A stretch of 64,000 bases of DNA, from assembly GCF_001643305.1 (NCBI RefSeq), contig NZ_LSGW01000049.1, positions 1 to 64,000 of the forward strand, in the 5' to 3' direction. A program made the translations under genes and the position numbers. Source of the DNA: Aeromonas salmonicida subsp. salmonicida (GTDB lineage Bacteria; Pseudomonadota; Gammaproteobacteria; Enterobacterales; Aeromonadaceae). The notes beneath the pieces are model-generated. The model ran no database searches. It worked only from the letters and a program-made list of their open reading frames with translations, and had not been told where the DNA came from. Positions 18,659-29,986 of this stretch are shown one piece after another; within the stretch, counting starts at the first letter, position 1, and each line of letters opens with the position of its first letter.

Positions 18659-19198
18659 CGCAGCGCCCTCTCCCGCGCCCGCCGTCAGCAGGGCTACCGC
18701 ATCCGTCCCATCACAGCCGCCGACAATCCCCATATCGCCGCAGTGGTGCGCGCCGTCTCCGCCGAATACGGCCTCACCGCCGACAAGGGCTATGGGGTGG
18801 CCGACCCTGACCTCGATCGGCTGCACGAGACCTATCTGGGCGAGAAGAGCCGATACTGGGTGATCGAAGGGCCTGATGGCACCATCCTCGGCGGCGGCGG
18901 CATAGCGCCGCTGGCGGGGGAAGAGGAGCAGGTCTGCGAGCTGCAGAAGATGTACTTCATGCCCTCCCTGCGCGGGTTGGGGCTGGGTCGACGGCTGGTG
19001 CTGCAGGCACTGGACGAGGCACGCACCCTCGGTTACCAGCGCTGCTATCTGGAAACCACAGAGGTACTGCGCGAGGCGACCACGCTCTACGAATCCCTTG
19101 GCTTCGAACATCTGCCAGGGCCGCTTGGCTGTACCGGCCACGATGCCTGCGAGATCTGCATGATGCTGTCGCTCACCCGAAGCCCCTCAGCATCCTAG
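18659..19198 (+). pseudogene. GNAT acetyltransferase half, cut off by an in-frame TAG
   Basis: Same frame as the MarR gene. Right after the TAG it reads [20 protein letters not shown] and then a full GNAT fold, with the acetyl-CoA loop ([14 protein letters not shown]) and a late Cys-rich segment. The first possible start (GTG 18743) lies inside the domain's first strand and has no ribosome-binding site. It is therefore probably not translated on its own, except by readthrough. Confidence 0.75.
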
Positions 19199-19241
19199 CA
19201 ATCGATAAATCCGGTTCAGACCGGGCCCCCAAGTCGCCAAC

Positions 19242-19273
19242 AAAAAAGACCCCGCCGAAGCGGGGTCTTTTTT
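19242..19273. terminator. bidirectional terminator between GNAT and prfC
   Basis: AAAAAA, GACCCCGC, loop CGAA, GCGGGGTC, TTTTTT. Works on both strands for the convergent genes. Confidence 0.9.
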
Positions 19274-19293
19274 ATCTTGCAGGCAAGCCATTA

Positions 19294-20880
<1,587 letters not shown>

Positions 20881-21133
20881 AATTCAACGTTCTTCTATTG
20901 GGCGGCGGCCTTGGCCACCGTGGGAATAAATACGGGATGCCGCTCACGGCACATGTATACGCAACGAAAGCCACGCCAGCTGGCGTTTTGCCAACCCGGT
21001 GGAGAGAGGGAGGAGGGCTGCGTTACATGGGTCTTCTCGCCTGAGTCAAAGCAAAATTGCGCGACATTATACCCGCGCGAGTGAAAAATACCCAGCCCGG
21101 CTTAGAGCCGTTCGCGAAGGGTGTCAGATCGCC

Positions 21134-23044
21134 CTATTCGGCCCACATTACCTGGTTGCGACCGGCTTGCTTGGCTCTGTACATGGCCTCATCGGCCCGT
21201 TTGATCAGATCCCCCAGACTCTCATCGAGCAGGCTGCATTCGGCACAGCCGATGCTGACATGCACCGGATGGCCCTCCGGCATCTCCTCTATGTGCAACC
21301 GGGAGACCTCATGACGGATCCGCTCAGCCACCTCGAGTGCCTCCTCCATACGGGTATCAGGCAGCAGCACCAGAAACTCTTCGCCACCGTGCCGCCCGAC
21401 CCTGTCCAGATGACGCATCTGGGCGCCGATGCAGCTGGCCACGGCAGTCAGCACCCTGTCTCCCATGTGGTGACCCAGGGTGTCATTGACCTGCTTGAAG
21501 TGGTCTATGTCCAGGATCAGCACGCACAGTGGCTTGCCATTGTCTCTGGCCTGCCTGAACAACACCTCTCCCTTGGCCTGGATCTGGCGACGATTGTGGA
21601 TGCCGGTCAGCTCGTCGGTCATGGCAAGCTGACGCAGCTTGCGGGAGCGATTTAACAGGTAGAGCGCCAGCATCCCCATGACGACCAGCAACAGTACCAC
21701 CACGATATATTGCCACTGGCGCCGCTCCTGCAACTGCTTCAACCGCTCGGCCTGAACCAACTGCCGGGTCTTGAGGGTCTGGTTCTCCAGCTCCTTGTGC
21801 GCCAGATCGAACTCCAGGCGGATCTGGGCCGAACGCTGTTCGTTCAGCAAGCGATCCAGCTCGCTCTTTATCTGCACATACTGCTGGAGCGCCGCCAGCG
21901 CACCATTGACCTGACCCTGCTGCTCAAGAATTCTGGCCCTGGCCTGATAGATCCAGGCGAGAAAGCGCTGGTTCTGCTCCTGACTAAAGATGGACTCGGC
22001 CCTGGCCAGATAGTGCAGGGCCTTGTCCCACTCCTTTCTGGCATCCAGCGTCAATCCCATCACCAGTTGCCAGAGCCCCAGCGTCGCCTCGTCCGTATCT
22101 TTTTCATATCGATACAGAACAGGTTTCGCCTGCTCCAGCTTGGTCAGCGCCTCGTCAACCCGTTTCAGATTCAGCAGGCACCAGGACAACTCGACCCTGA
22201 GCCAGGCGAGATCCATCTCTCTCTGCTGCTGACGGTAATAACGCTCACCCGCTTCTAGCAGGGGCAAGGCCTGCTCGTAACGGCCCTGATCGGTATAGAG
22301 GATGGCCAGCGGGGTACCGACATCGATCAGGTTGCTCTGATCATGCCGTTGCAGATAGGCCTGCATCAGCTCTTCAAAATACTCATGGGCTCGCGCGTAT
22401 ATCCCCATTCGCCGGTAGGTATTGGCAATCTGGGCCAACACCTGCAGCCTCATCCCCTCCAGTCCCAGCGCAACATAGCCGTTATAAGCGGCGAGCAGGT
22501 CTATCAAGCCCTGGGCCAATGCCCCCTGATAGGCAAACATATCGCCCCGATAACTGAGAGCATCGCTCTTCAGACGAGGATCCTCAAGAGCCTCAGCCAG
22601 TACCAGGGCGGCATCATAATCCGCCTTGGCCTGGGTCATATTGCCCAGCATCTGCTGATTGAAGCCCCGGCAGATAAAGAGGCCGGCCTCCGTCTCTCTG
22701 TCCTGCTGCTTGCGAGCCGACGCCAACTGCTCACTGGCAAACGCAATGGTCGCCTCATATTCGCTGGTACGCTCGGAGTCGCGCGCCCAGCACTGCAACC
22801 GGGCGATGCGTCCCTGCAACTGTGGTGAGTAGCTCTCCCTGTGGGCCGCCAGGGCGGCAACCCGCAGCCGGAAGACGCGAGGGGGAAGAGCATCATTTTC
22901 CAGCTGGCTCAGCTCCCCGACGAGCACAGGTTCCGGCAAGGGGCCACGGGCTGCCCACACCGGCGCGGCCCACCCTGCGAGCAGGAGCAGCGGCATCAGA
23001 CAAAGTGAAGCCATTTTAGGAATCATGAGAGGAAACAAGCTCAT
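21134..23044 (-). CDS. TPR-containing membrane diguanylate cyclase
   Basis: 636 aa. The signal/anchor segment is near 12-31. A periplasmic array of TPR-like helices (about 110-420) is followed by a membrane helix (about 445-466) and a C-terminal GGDEF domain with GGEEF at 553-557. An RHLD inhibitory I-site precedes the motif by five residues, so product feedback is expected. It makes cyclic di-GMP. The signal sensed by the TPR region is unknown. Confidence 0.9.
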   Translation of the reverse strand: MSLFPLMIPKMASLCLMPLLLLAGWAAPVWAARGPLPEPVLVGELSQLENDALPPRVFRLRVAALAAHRESYSPQLQGRIARLQCWARDSERTSEYEATIAFASEQLASARKQQDRETEAGLFICRGFNQQMLGNMTQAKADYDAALVLAEALEDPRLKSDALSYRGDMFAYQGALAQGLIDLLAAYNGYVALGLEGMRLQVLAQIANTYRRMGIYARAHEYFEELMQAYLQRHDQSNLIDVGTPLAILYTDQGRYEQALPLLEAGERYYRQQQREMDLAWLRVELSWCLLNLKRVDEALTKLEQAKPVLYRYEKDTDEATLGLWQLVMGLTLDARKEWDKALHYLARAESIFSQEQNQRFLAWIYQARARILEQQGQVNGALAALQQYVQIKSELDRLLNEQRSAQIRLEFDLAHKELENQTLKTRQLVQAERLKQLQERRQWQYIVVVLLLVVMGMLALYLLNRSRKLRQLAMTDELTGIHNRRQIQAKGEVLFRQARDNGKPLCVLILDIDHFKQVNDTLGHHMGDRVLTAVASCIGAQMRHLDRVGRHGGEEFLVLLPDTRMEEALEVAERIRHEVSRLHIEEMPEGHPVHVSIGCAECSLLDESLGDLIKRADEAMYRAKQAGRNQVMWAE

Positions 23045-23255
23045 TGCGGCGCAAACATGGACTTATCATATCGCTCCTTGGGTGGCTCGCCAATAAAACC
23101 TGTCCATGCGGTACCACTCACAGGCCATCAGCCCCGGCAAGAAGCTTTGCAGAGTGCAAGACGAGAGGAGGGCTGCATTATCGTTTTGTCGCACTTTACA
23201 GGCTCACAGCCAGCATCGACTATAGGCCGCAACGACCACAGGGAAGAACGAGTTC

Positions 23256-23699
23256 ATGACATACGAGGAGCTGCAGGCCGCCTATGACAAGCTGCTGCAG
23301 GAGAATGAGCGCCTGAAGCGGGTGGCCGACGATGCGCGGGAGAAACTGGATGCCGCCATGGACGGCACTGGCCTGTGTATCTGGCAGAATCACCTTCCCA
23401 CCGGCAAGCTCATCATCTTCAACCGACGCTGGGGAGCCATGCTCGGCTACCAGCCCAAGGAACTGTCGGCCCACTTCGATGTGTGGCGTGAACACCTGCA
23501 TCCGGAAGACAGGGAGCGGGTACTGCAGGCCTTCTTCGATCATCTGAGCGGCAAGAGCCTCTTCTATCAGGCGATGCACCGCATGATCGCCAAGGATGGC
23601 AAGACCACCTGGGTGCTGGACAGGGGCCGGGTGGTGGAGTGGGATGAGCAGGGCCAACCGCTGCGGGTGATGGGTACCCACATCGACATCACCCATTAG
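23256..23699 (+). CDS. PAS-domain half of an interrupted PAS-GGDEF gene
   Basis: 147 aa: a short N-terminal coiled coil (about 4-32) and one PAS domain with the PAC-like end MGTHIDITH. It stops at TAG (23697-23699). The same frame then reads KEYEQQLAHRDPLTGLLNR, the normal linker and start of a GGDEF domain. The original protein was thus probably a soluble 331-residue sensor cyclase. CAG (Gln) to TAG is one single-base route to this lesion. Confidence 0.8.
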   Translation: MTYEELQAAYDKLLQENERLKRVADDAREKLDAAMDGTGLCIWQNHLPTGKLIIFNRRWGAMLGYQPKELSAHFDVWREHLHPEDRERVLQAFFDHLSGKSLFYQAMHRMIAKDGKTTWVLDRGRVVEWDEQGQPLRVMGTHIDITH

Positions 23700-24251
23700 A
23701 AGGAGTACGAACAGCAGCTCGCCCATCGGGATCCTCTCACTGGCCTGCTCAATCGCACTGCATTGCAACGCCAGTTCCCGCAGGAGTTCAGGGCCATCTG
23801 CTTCATCGATCTTGATAACTTCAAGCAGGTGAACGACAACCTGGGCCACAGGGCAGGTGATGAGCTGCTGATCGCCCTCACCCAGCGGGTCAAGGCCTGT
23901 TGTGACGAAGGGGTGAAGCTGGGCCGCCTCGGCGGGGACGAGTTCGTGTTGCTGCTGCCCTGGCACAGTGACGATCCCCGCCCCCATCACCTGGCCCAGC
24001 AGTGCGTCAATGTCATCTCGACTCCGTTCGAGCTGCCCAACGGCGAGGCCGAGGTGGGATTGAGCATGGGGATAGCGCAGATCCGGCCACAGGATGACTT
24101 CAGCACGGCGCGGGCCAGAGCCGATCAGGCCATGTACCGGGTCAAGCGCAGCGGCAAGCGGGGTTTTTATGTCTCCCAGCCCAGCGGCCAGCCCCTGCTG
24201 GATCAGGATCAGGTCAACGAGCTGGGTCTCGGCCACCAGCCCGGTGCCTGA
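23700..24251 (+). pseudogene. GGDEF half, cut off by an in-frame TAG
   Basis: Complete GGDEF domain in frame with the PAS gene: DPLTGLLNR, then the metal-binding FIDLDNFKQVND, then RLGGDEFVLLLP. No RxxD inhibitory site precedes the motif. No internal start with a ribosome-binding site is visible near the domain boundary, and the first TTG (23763) is already inside it. Without readthrough the cyclase activity would be lost. Confidence 0.75.
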
Positions 24252-24257
24252 AAAAGG

Positions 24258-24710
24258 TCAAATGGGCAGCGGCCCCATCACCTTGACCGCGCGAATGGCG
24301 AAGTGGCTGCTGATGTCATTGACCATGTCCTGGGACTGCAATCGTCTGATCCACTGCTCATAGGCGGGCAGATCCGGCACCACCACCTCCAGCAGATAGT
24401 CGTAATTGCCGGAGACGGTGTGGCAGTTGATCACCTCAGCCATGGCCGCCACCGCCTGCTCGAAGGCATCTACCAAGGGCTCCTTGTGCTGGCTGAGCCG
24501 CACGTTGACGAAGATGGTGATGCCAAGGCCAAGTTTCTCCCGCGCCAGCACGGCACGATACCCCTGAATGTGTCCCTCCCCCTCCAACCGCCTCAGGCGC
24601 CGCGCACAGGGGGAGGCTGACAAACCAACCTGCTCCGCCAGCTCCACTGTGGAGAGGCGACCATCCTGTTGCAGCAACCGCAGCAGATGTAAATCAATTC
24701 TGTCGAGCAT
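24258..24710 (-). CDS. Lrp/AsnC family transcriptional regulator
   Basis: 150 aa. The N-terminal helix-turn-helix (about 18-50, VELAEQVGLSASPCARRL) and C-terminal RAM effector domain are those of Lrp/AsnC proteins. It is divergent from an EamA exporter gene, a common pairing for amino-acid export. The effector is unknown. Confidence 0.9.
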   Translation of the reverse strand: MLDRIDLHLLRLLQQDGRLSTVELAEQVGLSASPCARRLRRLEGEGHIQGYRAVLAREKLGLGITIFVNVRLSQHKEPLVDAFEQAVAAMAEVINCHTVSGNYDYLLEVVVPDLPAYEQWIRRLQSQDMVNDISSHFAIRAVKVMGPLPI

Positions 24711-24848
24711 CTTGGCGATATCCGGTAAAAATCCCTGTTGGATTGGCTGAAACTAGCAACTACATCCGGATTTCTCAAACAGTTTGCCCTGAAACACCCT
24801 ACCTCCTGGCCGGATAATGGCGCAGGACATTCCATGGAGGGAACCCTT

Positions 24849-25733
24849 ATGTCATTCACCCTGTCACCCCGTTGCAGCGGCTGGGCCGCCGCCCTCGCCA
24901 CTGTGCTGCTCTGGTCCGGTTTCTTCCTCTCCCTGCGCCTTGGTGCAGAGGAGAAGCTCCCGCCACAGGCGCTGGCGCTGCTGCGATTTGGTATCCCCGC
25001 CTTGCTGCTGCTTCCCTACTACTGGCGCCACCGCACCCGGCTGCACAGCGTTCCCCTGCGTTGGCAGCTGGCCATGCTGACCGGGGCCGGTCTGCCCTTC
25101 TTCTGGCTCGGCGCCACCGGCATGCAGCTGGCTCCGGTCGCCCAGGGCAGCGCCCTGATACCGGGCACAGCCCCCCTCATGGTCAGCCTGCTGGGCCTGC
25201 TGCTGTGGCGCGAACCTTGTCCCGCCCAACGGCGCTGCGGGCTCTCCCTCATCGCCCTGGCCACGGCGACCCTGCTGCTGAGCGGGGAGCCCGGTTTATG
25301 GCAGGGGCAAGTCTGTTTTCTGGGGGCGGGCCTGCTGTGGGCCCTGTTTACCCTGGCAGTCAGGCATAGCGGACTCGCGGCACTGGATGCCGCCGCTCTG
25401 GTGGCAGTGCCCTCAGCCCTGTTGCTGCTGCCGACACTCCTGTGGAGCCCCTTGCCCACTGTGGGTCATGCCAGCATCTGGTTATGGCAGGGTTTGTTGC
25501 AGGGAATTGGAGCCGGTTTGCTGGCGGCGCTCTGTTACGCCCACGCCATTCGCACCCTGGGGGCCGAGGTCAGCTCGGCACTCGGCTCCCTGACCCCTGT
25601 GATGGCGGCCATACTGGCCTGGTGGCTGCTGGGGGAGACCATCTCACAGCCAGTATGGCGCGGATCAGGGGGGTCAATATCAGCTACGCAACCAGCGGCG
25701 CAGCAAGCGGCCGCGCAAACCGCAGTCGAGTAG
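24849..25733 (+). CDS. EamA/DMT family exporter with a truncated, chimeric C-terminus
   Basis: 294 aa. The ATG at 24849 has GGAGGG 8 nt upstream. Nine of the usual ten membrane helices are visible. After GETISQPVWRGSG, where the last helix should begin, the frame turns into a polar Ala/Gln-rich tail that is the reverse complement of the end of viaA, and the two convergent genes overlap by 54 bp. This looks like a deletion that removed helix 10 and the intergenic region. Transport function is doubtful. Confidence 0.75.
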   Translation: MSFTLSPRCSGWAAALATVLLWSGFFLSLRLGAEEKLPPQALALLRFGIPALLLLPYYWRHRTRLHSVPLRWQLAMLTGAGLPFFWLGATGMQLAPVAQGSALIPGTAPLMVSLLGLLLWREPCPAQRRCGLSLIALATATLLLSGEPGLWQGQVCFLGAGLLWALFTLAVRHSGLAALDAAALVAVPSALLLLPTLLWSPLPTVGHASIWLWQGLLQGIGAGLLAALCYAHAIRTLGAEVSSALGSLTPVMAAILAWWLLGETISQPVWRGSGGSISATQPAAQQAAAQTAVE

Positions 25734-27134
25734 CCAGCTTTTGTCGAACACCCGCAGCAGGGCCGGCTTGGCGTGACGGGACATGGCAACGGCGTTGAAC
25801 CGGGTGCCACGGCCACGCTGGCGGTCCATCAGCTCCACCAGCGAAGCGGGCAGACGCTGGGCAATGAAGTCGGAGATCACCAGCACATCCGCCAGCTCAA
25901 AACCGGGCGCCTGTAACTGTTGCAGAGTGGCGCTCAGGCAGGGCAGCAGATCCGTGCCGCCATTGAAGGTCATGGCCAGAAAACGCTGAGCCTCATCGAG
26001 GCCGTTGGCATCGGTCAGCTCGAAGGTCGCCACATCGGTGGAGAAGAGCATCACGAAGCAGCGCCGCTGCTCGGTCAAGGCAAGCTGCAACAGCGCCAGC
26101 GCCAGCGCCTTGGCACACTGCTCAGGGTACCCCCCCATGGAGCCGGACGTGTCGATACAGACAATCACTGGCCCCATGGGCTGCAACTCCTGATCACCCC
26201 GATCCGTGGTACGAGGCAGCAACTGATGCCTCGGCAGGGTACCTCTGGCCTGATAGCTGAGCAGGCGCCGCTCCAGATAGCGGCGGTAAAACTCCAGCTC
26301 CAGCTCGGGCACCCCCAGCATGACGGCCTCACTCGGCAGCATTCTCATCAGATCATTGGCCGGGTGGATCCCGACCAGATCATCGGGCACATCGTCACTT
26401 AACACCGGCTCCTGGATCAGGGTGGGCTGCGGCGGCTGGGGCCGCTGCAACTGCTCGCTATCGTGCAGACTGCGCCCCATGCTGTCTGCGATCTCCTGCA
26501 ACATGGGCTCTTTGCGCAGCATGGCGGCATATTGGCGGATCAGCACCAGAGAGGCAGGCTGCCAGCGTCCCTGAGCCAGGTTCCACAAGCCACCGGCCGT
26601 GCGCCGCTGGGGATCCAGCACTTGTTCCAGCTCCTCGCTGGCGCCGATCTGTTCCTCCAGCTCCTGCTGCAACCTGAGCCGCTCCGCCTCGGCCAGCTCC
26701 TGCTGCAAACGCAGCAAAGCGCCCACCAGGCTGGCTCGCCACTTCTCAAGCATCAGCCGCCTGGCTCCCTCGGTGGGATGATCCACCAACTGATGGGCCA
26801 GCTGTCGCCCCTCATCGGCAAAGTCGCTACCCCGCTCCAGAGCACTGAGCAGGGTAGGCAACTCGGCCACAAGGCGAGCGAGGGAAAGGGAGATAAAGTG
26901 CTGATAGAGCAGAAACTCCTGTTCCAGCACGGGAGGCACAGGAGTATGGGCTATGGTGTCGTTCACCTGATGGCGCCAGCGCTGCAGCCGCTGTTTCAGG
27001 GAACGCCCCTGTGCCTTGCCTATCCGGATAAAGCGGGAGATCTGGGTACTGGCCAGCAGGGCGACCACCATCTCGGACACCATCTCTCCCTCCGAGATCG
27101 CCAGCAAGGCGCTCATGGTGCCAATTTCGATCAT
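25680..27134 (-). CDS. viaA: RavA partner, VWA-domain protein ViaA
   Basis: 484 aa. An N-terminal helical region is followed by a C-terminal von Willebrand A domain with MIDAS DTSGS at 328-332. The C-terminal RGRLLRRW motif matches the ViaA family, so the gene is complete at its 3' end although it overlaps the EamA frame. ViaA works with the RavA ATPase at the membrane and is linked to respiratory complexes and aminoglycoside sensitivity in E. coli. Its ATG abuts the ravA stop (TAAATG). Confidence 0.93.
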   Translation of the reverse strand: MIEIGTMSALLAISEGEMVSEMVVALLASTQISRFIRIGKAQGRSLKQRLQRWRHQVNDTIAHTPVPPVLEQEFLLYQHFISLSLARLVAELPTLLSALERGSDFADEGRQLAHQLVDHPTEGARRLMLEKWRASLVGALLRLQQELAEAERLRLQQELEEQIGASEELEQVLDPQRRTAGGLWNLAQGRWQPASLVLIRQYAAMLRKEPMLQEIADSMGRSLHDSEQLQRPQPPQPTLIQEPVLSDDVPDDLVGIHPANDLMRMLPSEAVMLGVPELELEFYRRYLERRLLSYQARGTLPRHQLLPRTTDRGDQELQPMGPVIVCIDTSGSMGGYPEQCAKALALALLQLALTEQRRCFVMLFSTDVATFELTDANGLDEAQRFLAMTFNGGTDLLPCLSATLQQLQAPGFELADVLVISDFIAQRLPASLVELMDRQRGRGTRFNAVAMSRHAKPALLRVFDKSWLLDCGLRGRLLRRWLRS

Positions 27135-28760
27135 TTACCCCTGCTCCCCGCACAGCAGTGGCAGGCGCTGCTGCCACTGGGCCAGTTGCTCAGCCGTTTG
27201 ATCAAGTTCACGGGCCAGGGTGAAGAAGCCCTCCTCGATGGCAACCAGCCAGCGCGAGCCGATGAAATGGTGGGGTTGGTGGTCATCAAAACGATGACGC
27301 TGGCGACGCAGCTCGGTGCGCAAGGCCGCCAGCTGGTCATTGAGGTTGGCAAGGGTCTTGTACCAGGGGGCGCTTATCAGACCAGGCAAGGGCTCACGGC
27401 ACACCAGCACCAGAGGAATCGGGTGGCGCTGGCTGTCGAGCAGATTCAGACGCTGGCTGCTGTCGAGCTCAAGCTCCAGCGTCAATCCTGTCTTGCTGCC
27501 AACGGGATGGAACATCACCTTGTCGCCACCGAACTGCCAGTGACCCAGCACCACCTTGTCACACTCCAGTGTCTCTACCAGCAGATCCGGCTCCTCCGGG
27601 CTGAGTCGGGCCGGGGTAAGCAGGTGCAGCTGGATTTGCAGGCCCCGCTCCCCCTGCTTGCGGGCATCCTCCAGGGGCAATTGCCAGCCCTTGCTGCGCT
27701 TGCCCAGCATCCCCTTGTGGGGATCAGCCTTGAGCGCCAGCCGGATACTCATCTGCTGTTGCAACTCCTGCAAGGCCGAGGTGACAGCCATATGACGGGA
27801 AATCAACACCTGCTGCCGGTAACAGTGCAGACGGGCAAACTCCTCCATCAGCGTCAGCAGGGCGGTGCGGCTCTCTTCGTTATGCCAGAGACAATCTTTC
27901 AGCAGCAGCAGATCCAGCGGCGCTACCTCCCGCCTGCCATGGAAGAAGGCACTGGCCTTGCACAGGCGTACCGCCTTTTTCCAGCGCCGATCCGAGACAT
28001 AGCAGGGTTCGTCGCCCATGCTGTCGAGCCGCTGTCGCAGCTGATAGACAAGCTCGAATACCTCGTCGGGCAACACCACCTGCTCGATCTGCCGTTGCCA
28101 CAGTTGATACTCCTCGCTTTGCACCTGCAGGCCGGGAGAGAGGTGACGGGGGGAGGCGCCATCACTGGACAACATGGCCTGGAAGTTGGATTTCTCTTGC
28201 ACCCTGTCCATCCAGACGCGCACCAGCATGCGGTCATAGAGCGCATCCAGCCCGCTGTCCGGGGCAGGCAGCTCGTTGGAGGCGCTGATCAGCAGACGCA
28301 TCGGAATGGGGAGTGTCTCGTCGCCGTTACGGAACTGACGCTCGTTGATGGCAGTCAGCAGGGTGTTGAGGATGGCCGGGCCCGCCTTCCAGATCTCGTC
28401 GAGAAAGACCACCTCGGCCTGAGGCAGATATCCGGCGGTCAGGCGCAGGTACTTGCCATCTTCCTTCAGGGCCTGGATAGACAAGGGGCCAAACACCTCC
28501 TCCGGCGTGCTGAAGCGGGTCATCAGGTACTCGAAGTGACGGGCTTCATGGAAGGCAAGCTTCAGACGACGGGCAATCAGGCTCTTGGCAATCCCGGGGG
28601 GGCCCAGCAGAAACACGCTCTCGCCGCTCAGTGCTGCCAGCAGGCCTAGCCGCAAAGCATCCTGGCGTTCATAAAGCCCCTCGCCGAGGGCGGCCAGCAG
28701 GTTGGGCAGGCGTTCATGAATGGGCACGGCACGGGCAGAACTGTGAGCAGATAATGACAT
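27135..28760 (-). CDS. ravA: MoxR-type AAA+ ATPase RavA
   Basis: 541 aa from ATG 28760, with GGA 9 nt upstream. ATG 28769 is an alternative, and the longer frame to 28919 is not supported. Walker A GPPGIAKS is at 53-60. Walker B and sensor motifs follow (VFLDEIWKAGPAILN), then the C-terminal LARA-type region. It forms an operon with viaA. Confidence 0.93.
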   Translation of the reverse strand: MSLSAHSSARAVPIHERLPNLLAALGEGLYERQDALRLGLLAALSGESVFLLGPPGIAKSLIARRLKLAFHEARHFEYLMTRFSTPEEVFGPLSIQALKEDGKYLRLTAGYLPQAEVVFLDEIWKAGPAILNTLLTAINERQFRNGDETLPIPMRLLISASNELPAPDSGLDALYDRMLVRVWMDRVQEKSNFQAMLSSDGASPRHLSPGLQVQSEEYQLWQRQIEQVVLPDEVFELVYQLRQRLDSMGDEPCYVSDRRWKKAVRLCKASAFFHGRREVAPLDLLLLKDCLWHNEESRTALLTLMEEFARLHCYRQQVLISRHMAVTSALQELQQQMSIRLALKADPHKGMLGKRSKGWQLPLEDARKQGERGLQIQLHLLTPARLSPEEPDLLVETLECDKVVLGHWQFGGDKVMFHPVGSKTGLTLELELDSSQRLNLLDSQRHPIPLVLVCREPLPGLISAPWYKTLANLNDQLAALRTELRRQRHRFDDHQPHHFIGSRWLVAIEEGFFTLARELDQTAEQLAQWQQRLPLLCGEQG

Positions 28761-28998
28761 AGAGAGCATTCCGAAGCTGGGATCACGATAATTCCGGGTC
28801 ACGTTATGACGACCAGATTGCCCGGGGTTGGTTTTATTATGATGTTGTCTGTTATGGTCTGCCTGCCAACCCCATCCCGACTGACCGGACTGGAAGCACA
28901 GCAGAATGGCAAAGGGCAAAGAGTGCAGAAAAAGGCGTTCGAGTGTACCCTTCGCAGCACATTTTTCACCAACTCAGATCAAGAGTGAGTCATCATCC

Positions 28999-29415
28999 AT
29001 GCAAGATCCCGTTCGCCAGCACATCTTGGCCAGAATCGGTATTCAAGGCTGGCAACTCAGACGCCCCCAGTTACTGGCTGGCTCTCGTGATGAGGCAGCA
29101 CAGACCGGGCAGCCAGATCCCCGGCCTCATGTCGACCTGCCCACCGGCAAGCTCTGGGTGCGGGCACCGGCGCTGCCGGATACCGCTCTGCTCCATGACA
29201 TCTGCCAGCTGCTGGGGATTGCCCCCCATGAGGTGAGCCTGCTGCAGGAGATGCCTGAACAAGCTGCCCCCCCGCTGCTCTGGCTCACCGAGCCGGATCC
29301 TCGCTGGCCAGAGGCGCTGATCTGTCCGCTCTCTCCCGATGCGCCCCACAAACGGGCGCTGTGGCAACAGCTGCGTCAACGGGTGCCATCCTGCCAGGAG
29401 CAGAGCCCATTGTGA
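28999..29415 (+). CDS. holD: DNA polymerase III psi subunit
   Basis: 138 aa HolD-like protein. It has the N-terminal SSB/chi-linked segment and the conserved PALPDTALLHDICQLLG region. Psi links chi to the clamp loader. It precedes rimI by 97 bp, the usual holD-rimI order. The ATG at 28999 follows GAGTGAG. Confidence 0.85.
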   Translation: MQDPVRQHILARIGIQGWQLRRPQLLAGSRDEAAQTGQPDPRPHVDLPTGKLWVRAPALPDTALLHDICQLLGIAPHEVSLLQEMPEQAAPPLLWLTEPDPRWPEALICPLSPDAPHKRALWQQLRQRVPSCQEQSPL

Positions 29416-29512
29416 TCGGCTCCGGGCCGCAATACAGCCCGGCCATCTCATCTTTACCAAACTTTACATTTGGCCGACCGGGCCAGCCGTCCCCGCATTA
29501 ACCGGAGTGATC

Positions 29513-29962
29513 ATGCACCTCTTTCGCCCCCTGCTCGAATCCGACTTCGAGCTTGTCTATCCCATAGAACAAGCCGCCCACAAGGAGCCCTGGAGCCAGG
29601 CCAATCTGCTCTCCTGTTTCGGGCCGCGCTATCTCAATGGTTTGATGCTGGTGGATGGGCGGCCTGCGGGGTTCTACATCTCGGATCTGGTGGCGGGCGA
29701 CAGTTCGCTGATGAACATCTGCGTGCACCCCGATTTTCAGGGCAAGGGGCTGGGACGGGCACTGCTGAAGGAGTATCTCGCCCGCAGCAAGGAAAAGAGA
29801 GCCGAGGCCTGGTTTCTGGAGGTGCGCGCCAGCAACAAGACGGCCATCGGCCTCTACGAGAGTGAAGGGTTTGCCGAGTATTGCCGCCGGGTCGACTACT
29901 ATGGCACCGGCAACGAGCGGGAAGATGCCGTGCTCATGTCCCGCCTGTTCGACTTCAGCTGA
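29513..29962 (+). CDS. rimI: ribosomal protein S18 alanine N-acetyltransferase
   Basis: 149 aa GNAT enzyme. The acetyl-CoA loop VHPDFQGKGLGRALL is near residues 71-85, followed by the FLEVRASNKTAIGLYESEGF signature of RimI. It acetylates the N-terminus of S18 (the rpsR product, also in this window). The ATG at 29513 has GGAG 9 nt upstream. Confidence 0.93.
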   Translation: MHLFRPLLESDFELVYPIEQAAHKEPWSQANLLSCFGPRYLNGLMLVDGRPAGFYISDLVAGDSSLMNICVHPDFQGKGLGRALLKEYLARSKEKRAEAWFLEVRASNKTAIGLYESEGFAEYCRRVDYYGTGNEREDAVLMSRLFDFS

Positions 29963-29986
29963 GCCACACCCTCATGCCGACGCCGC

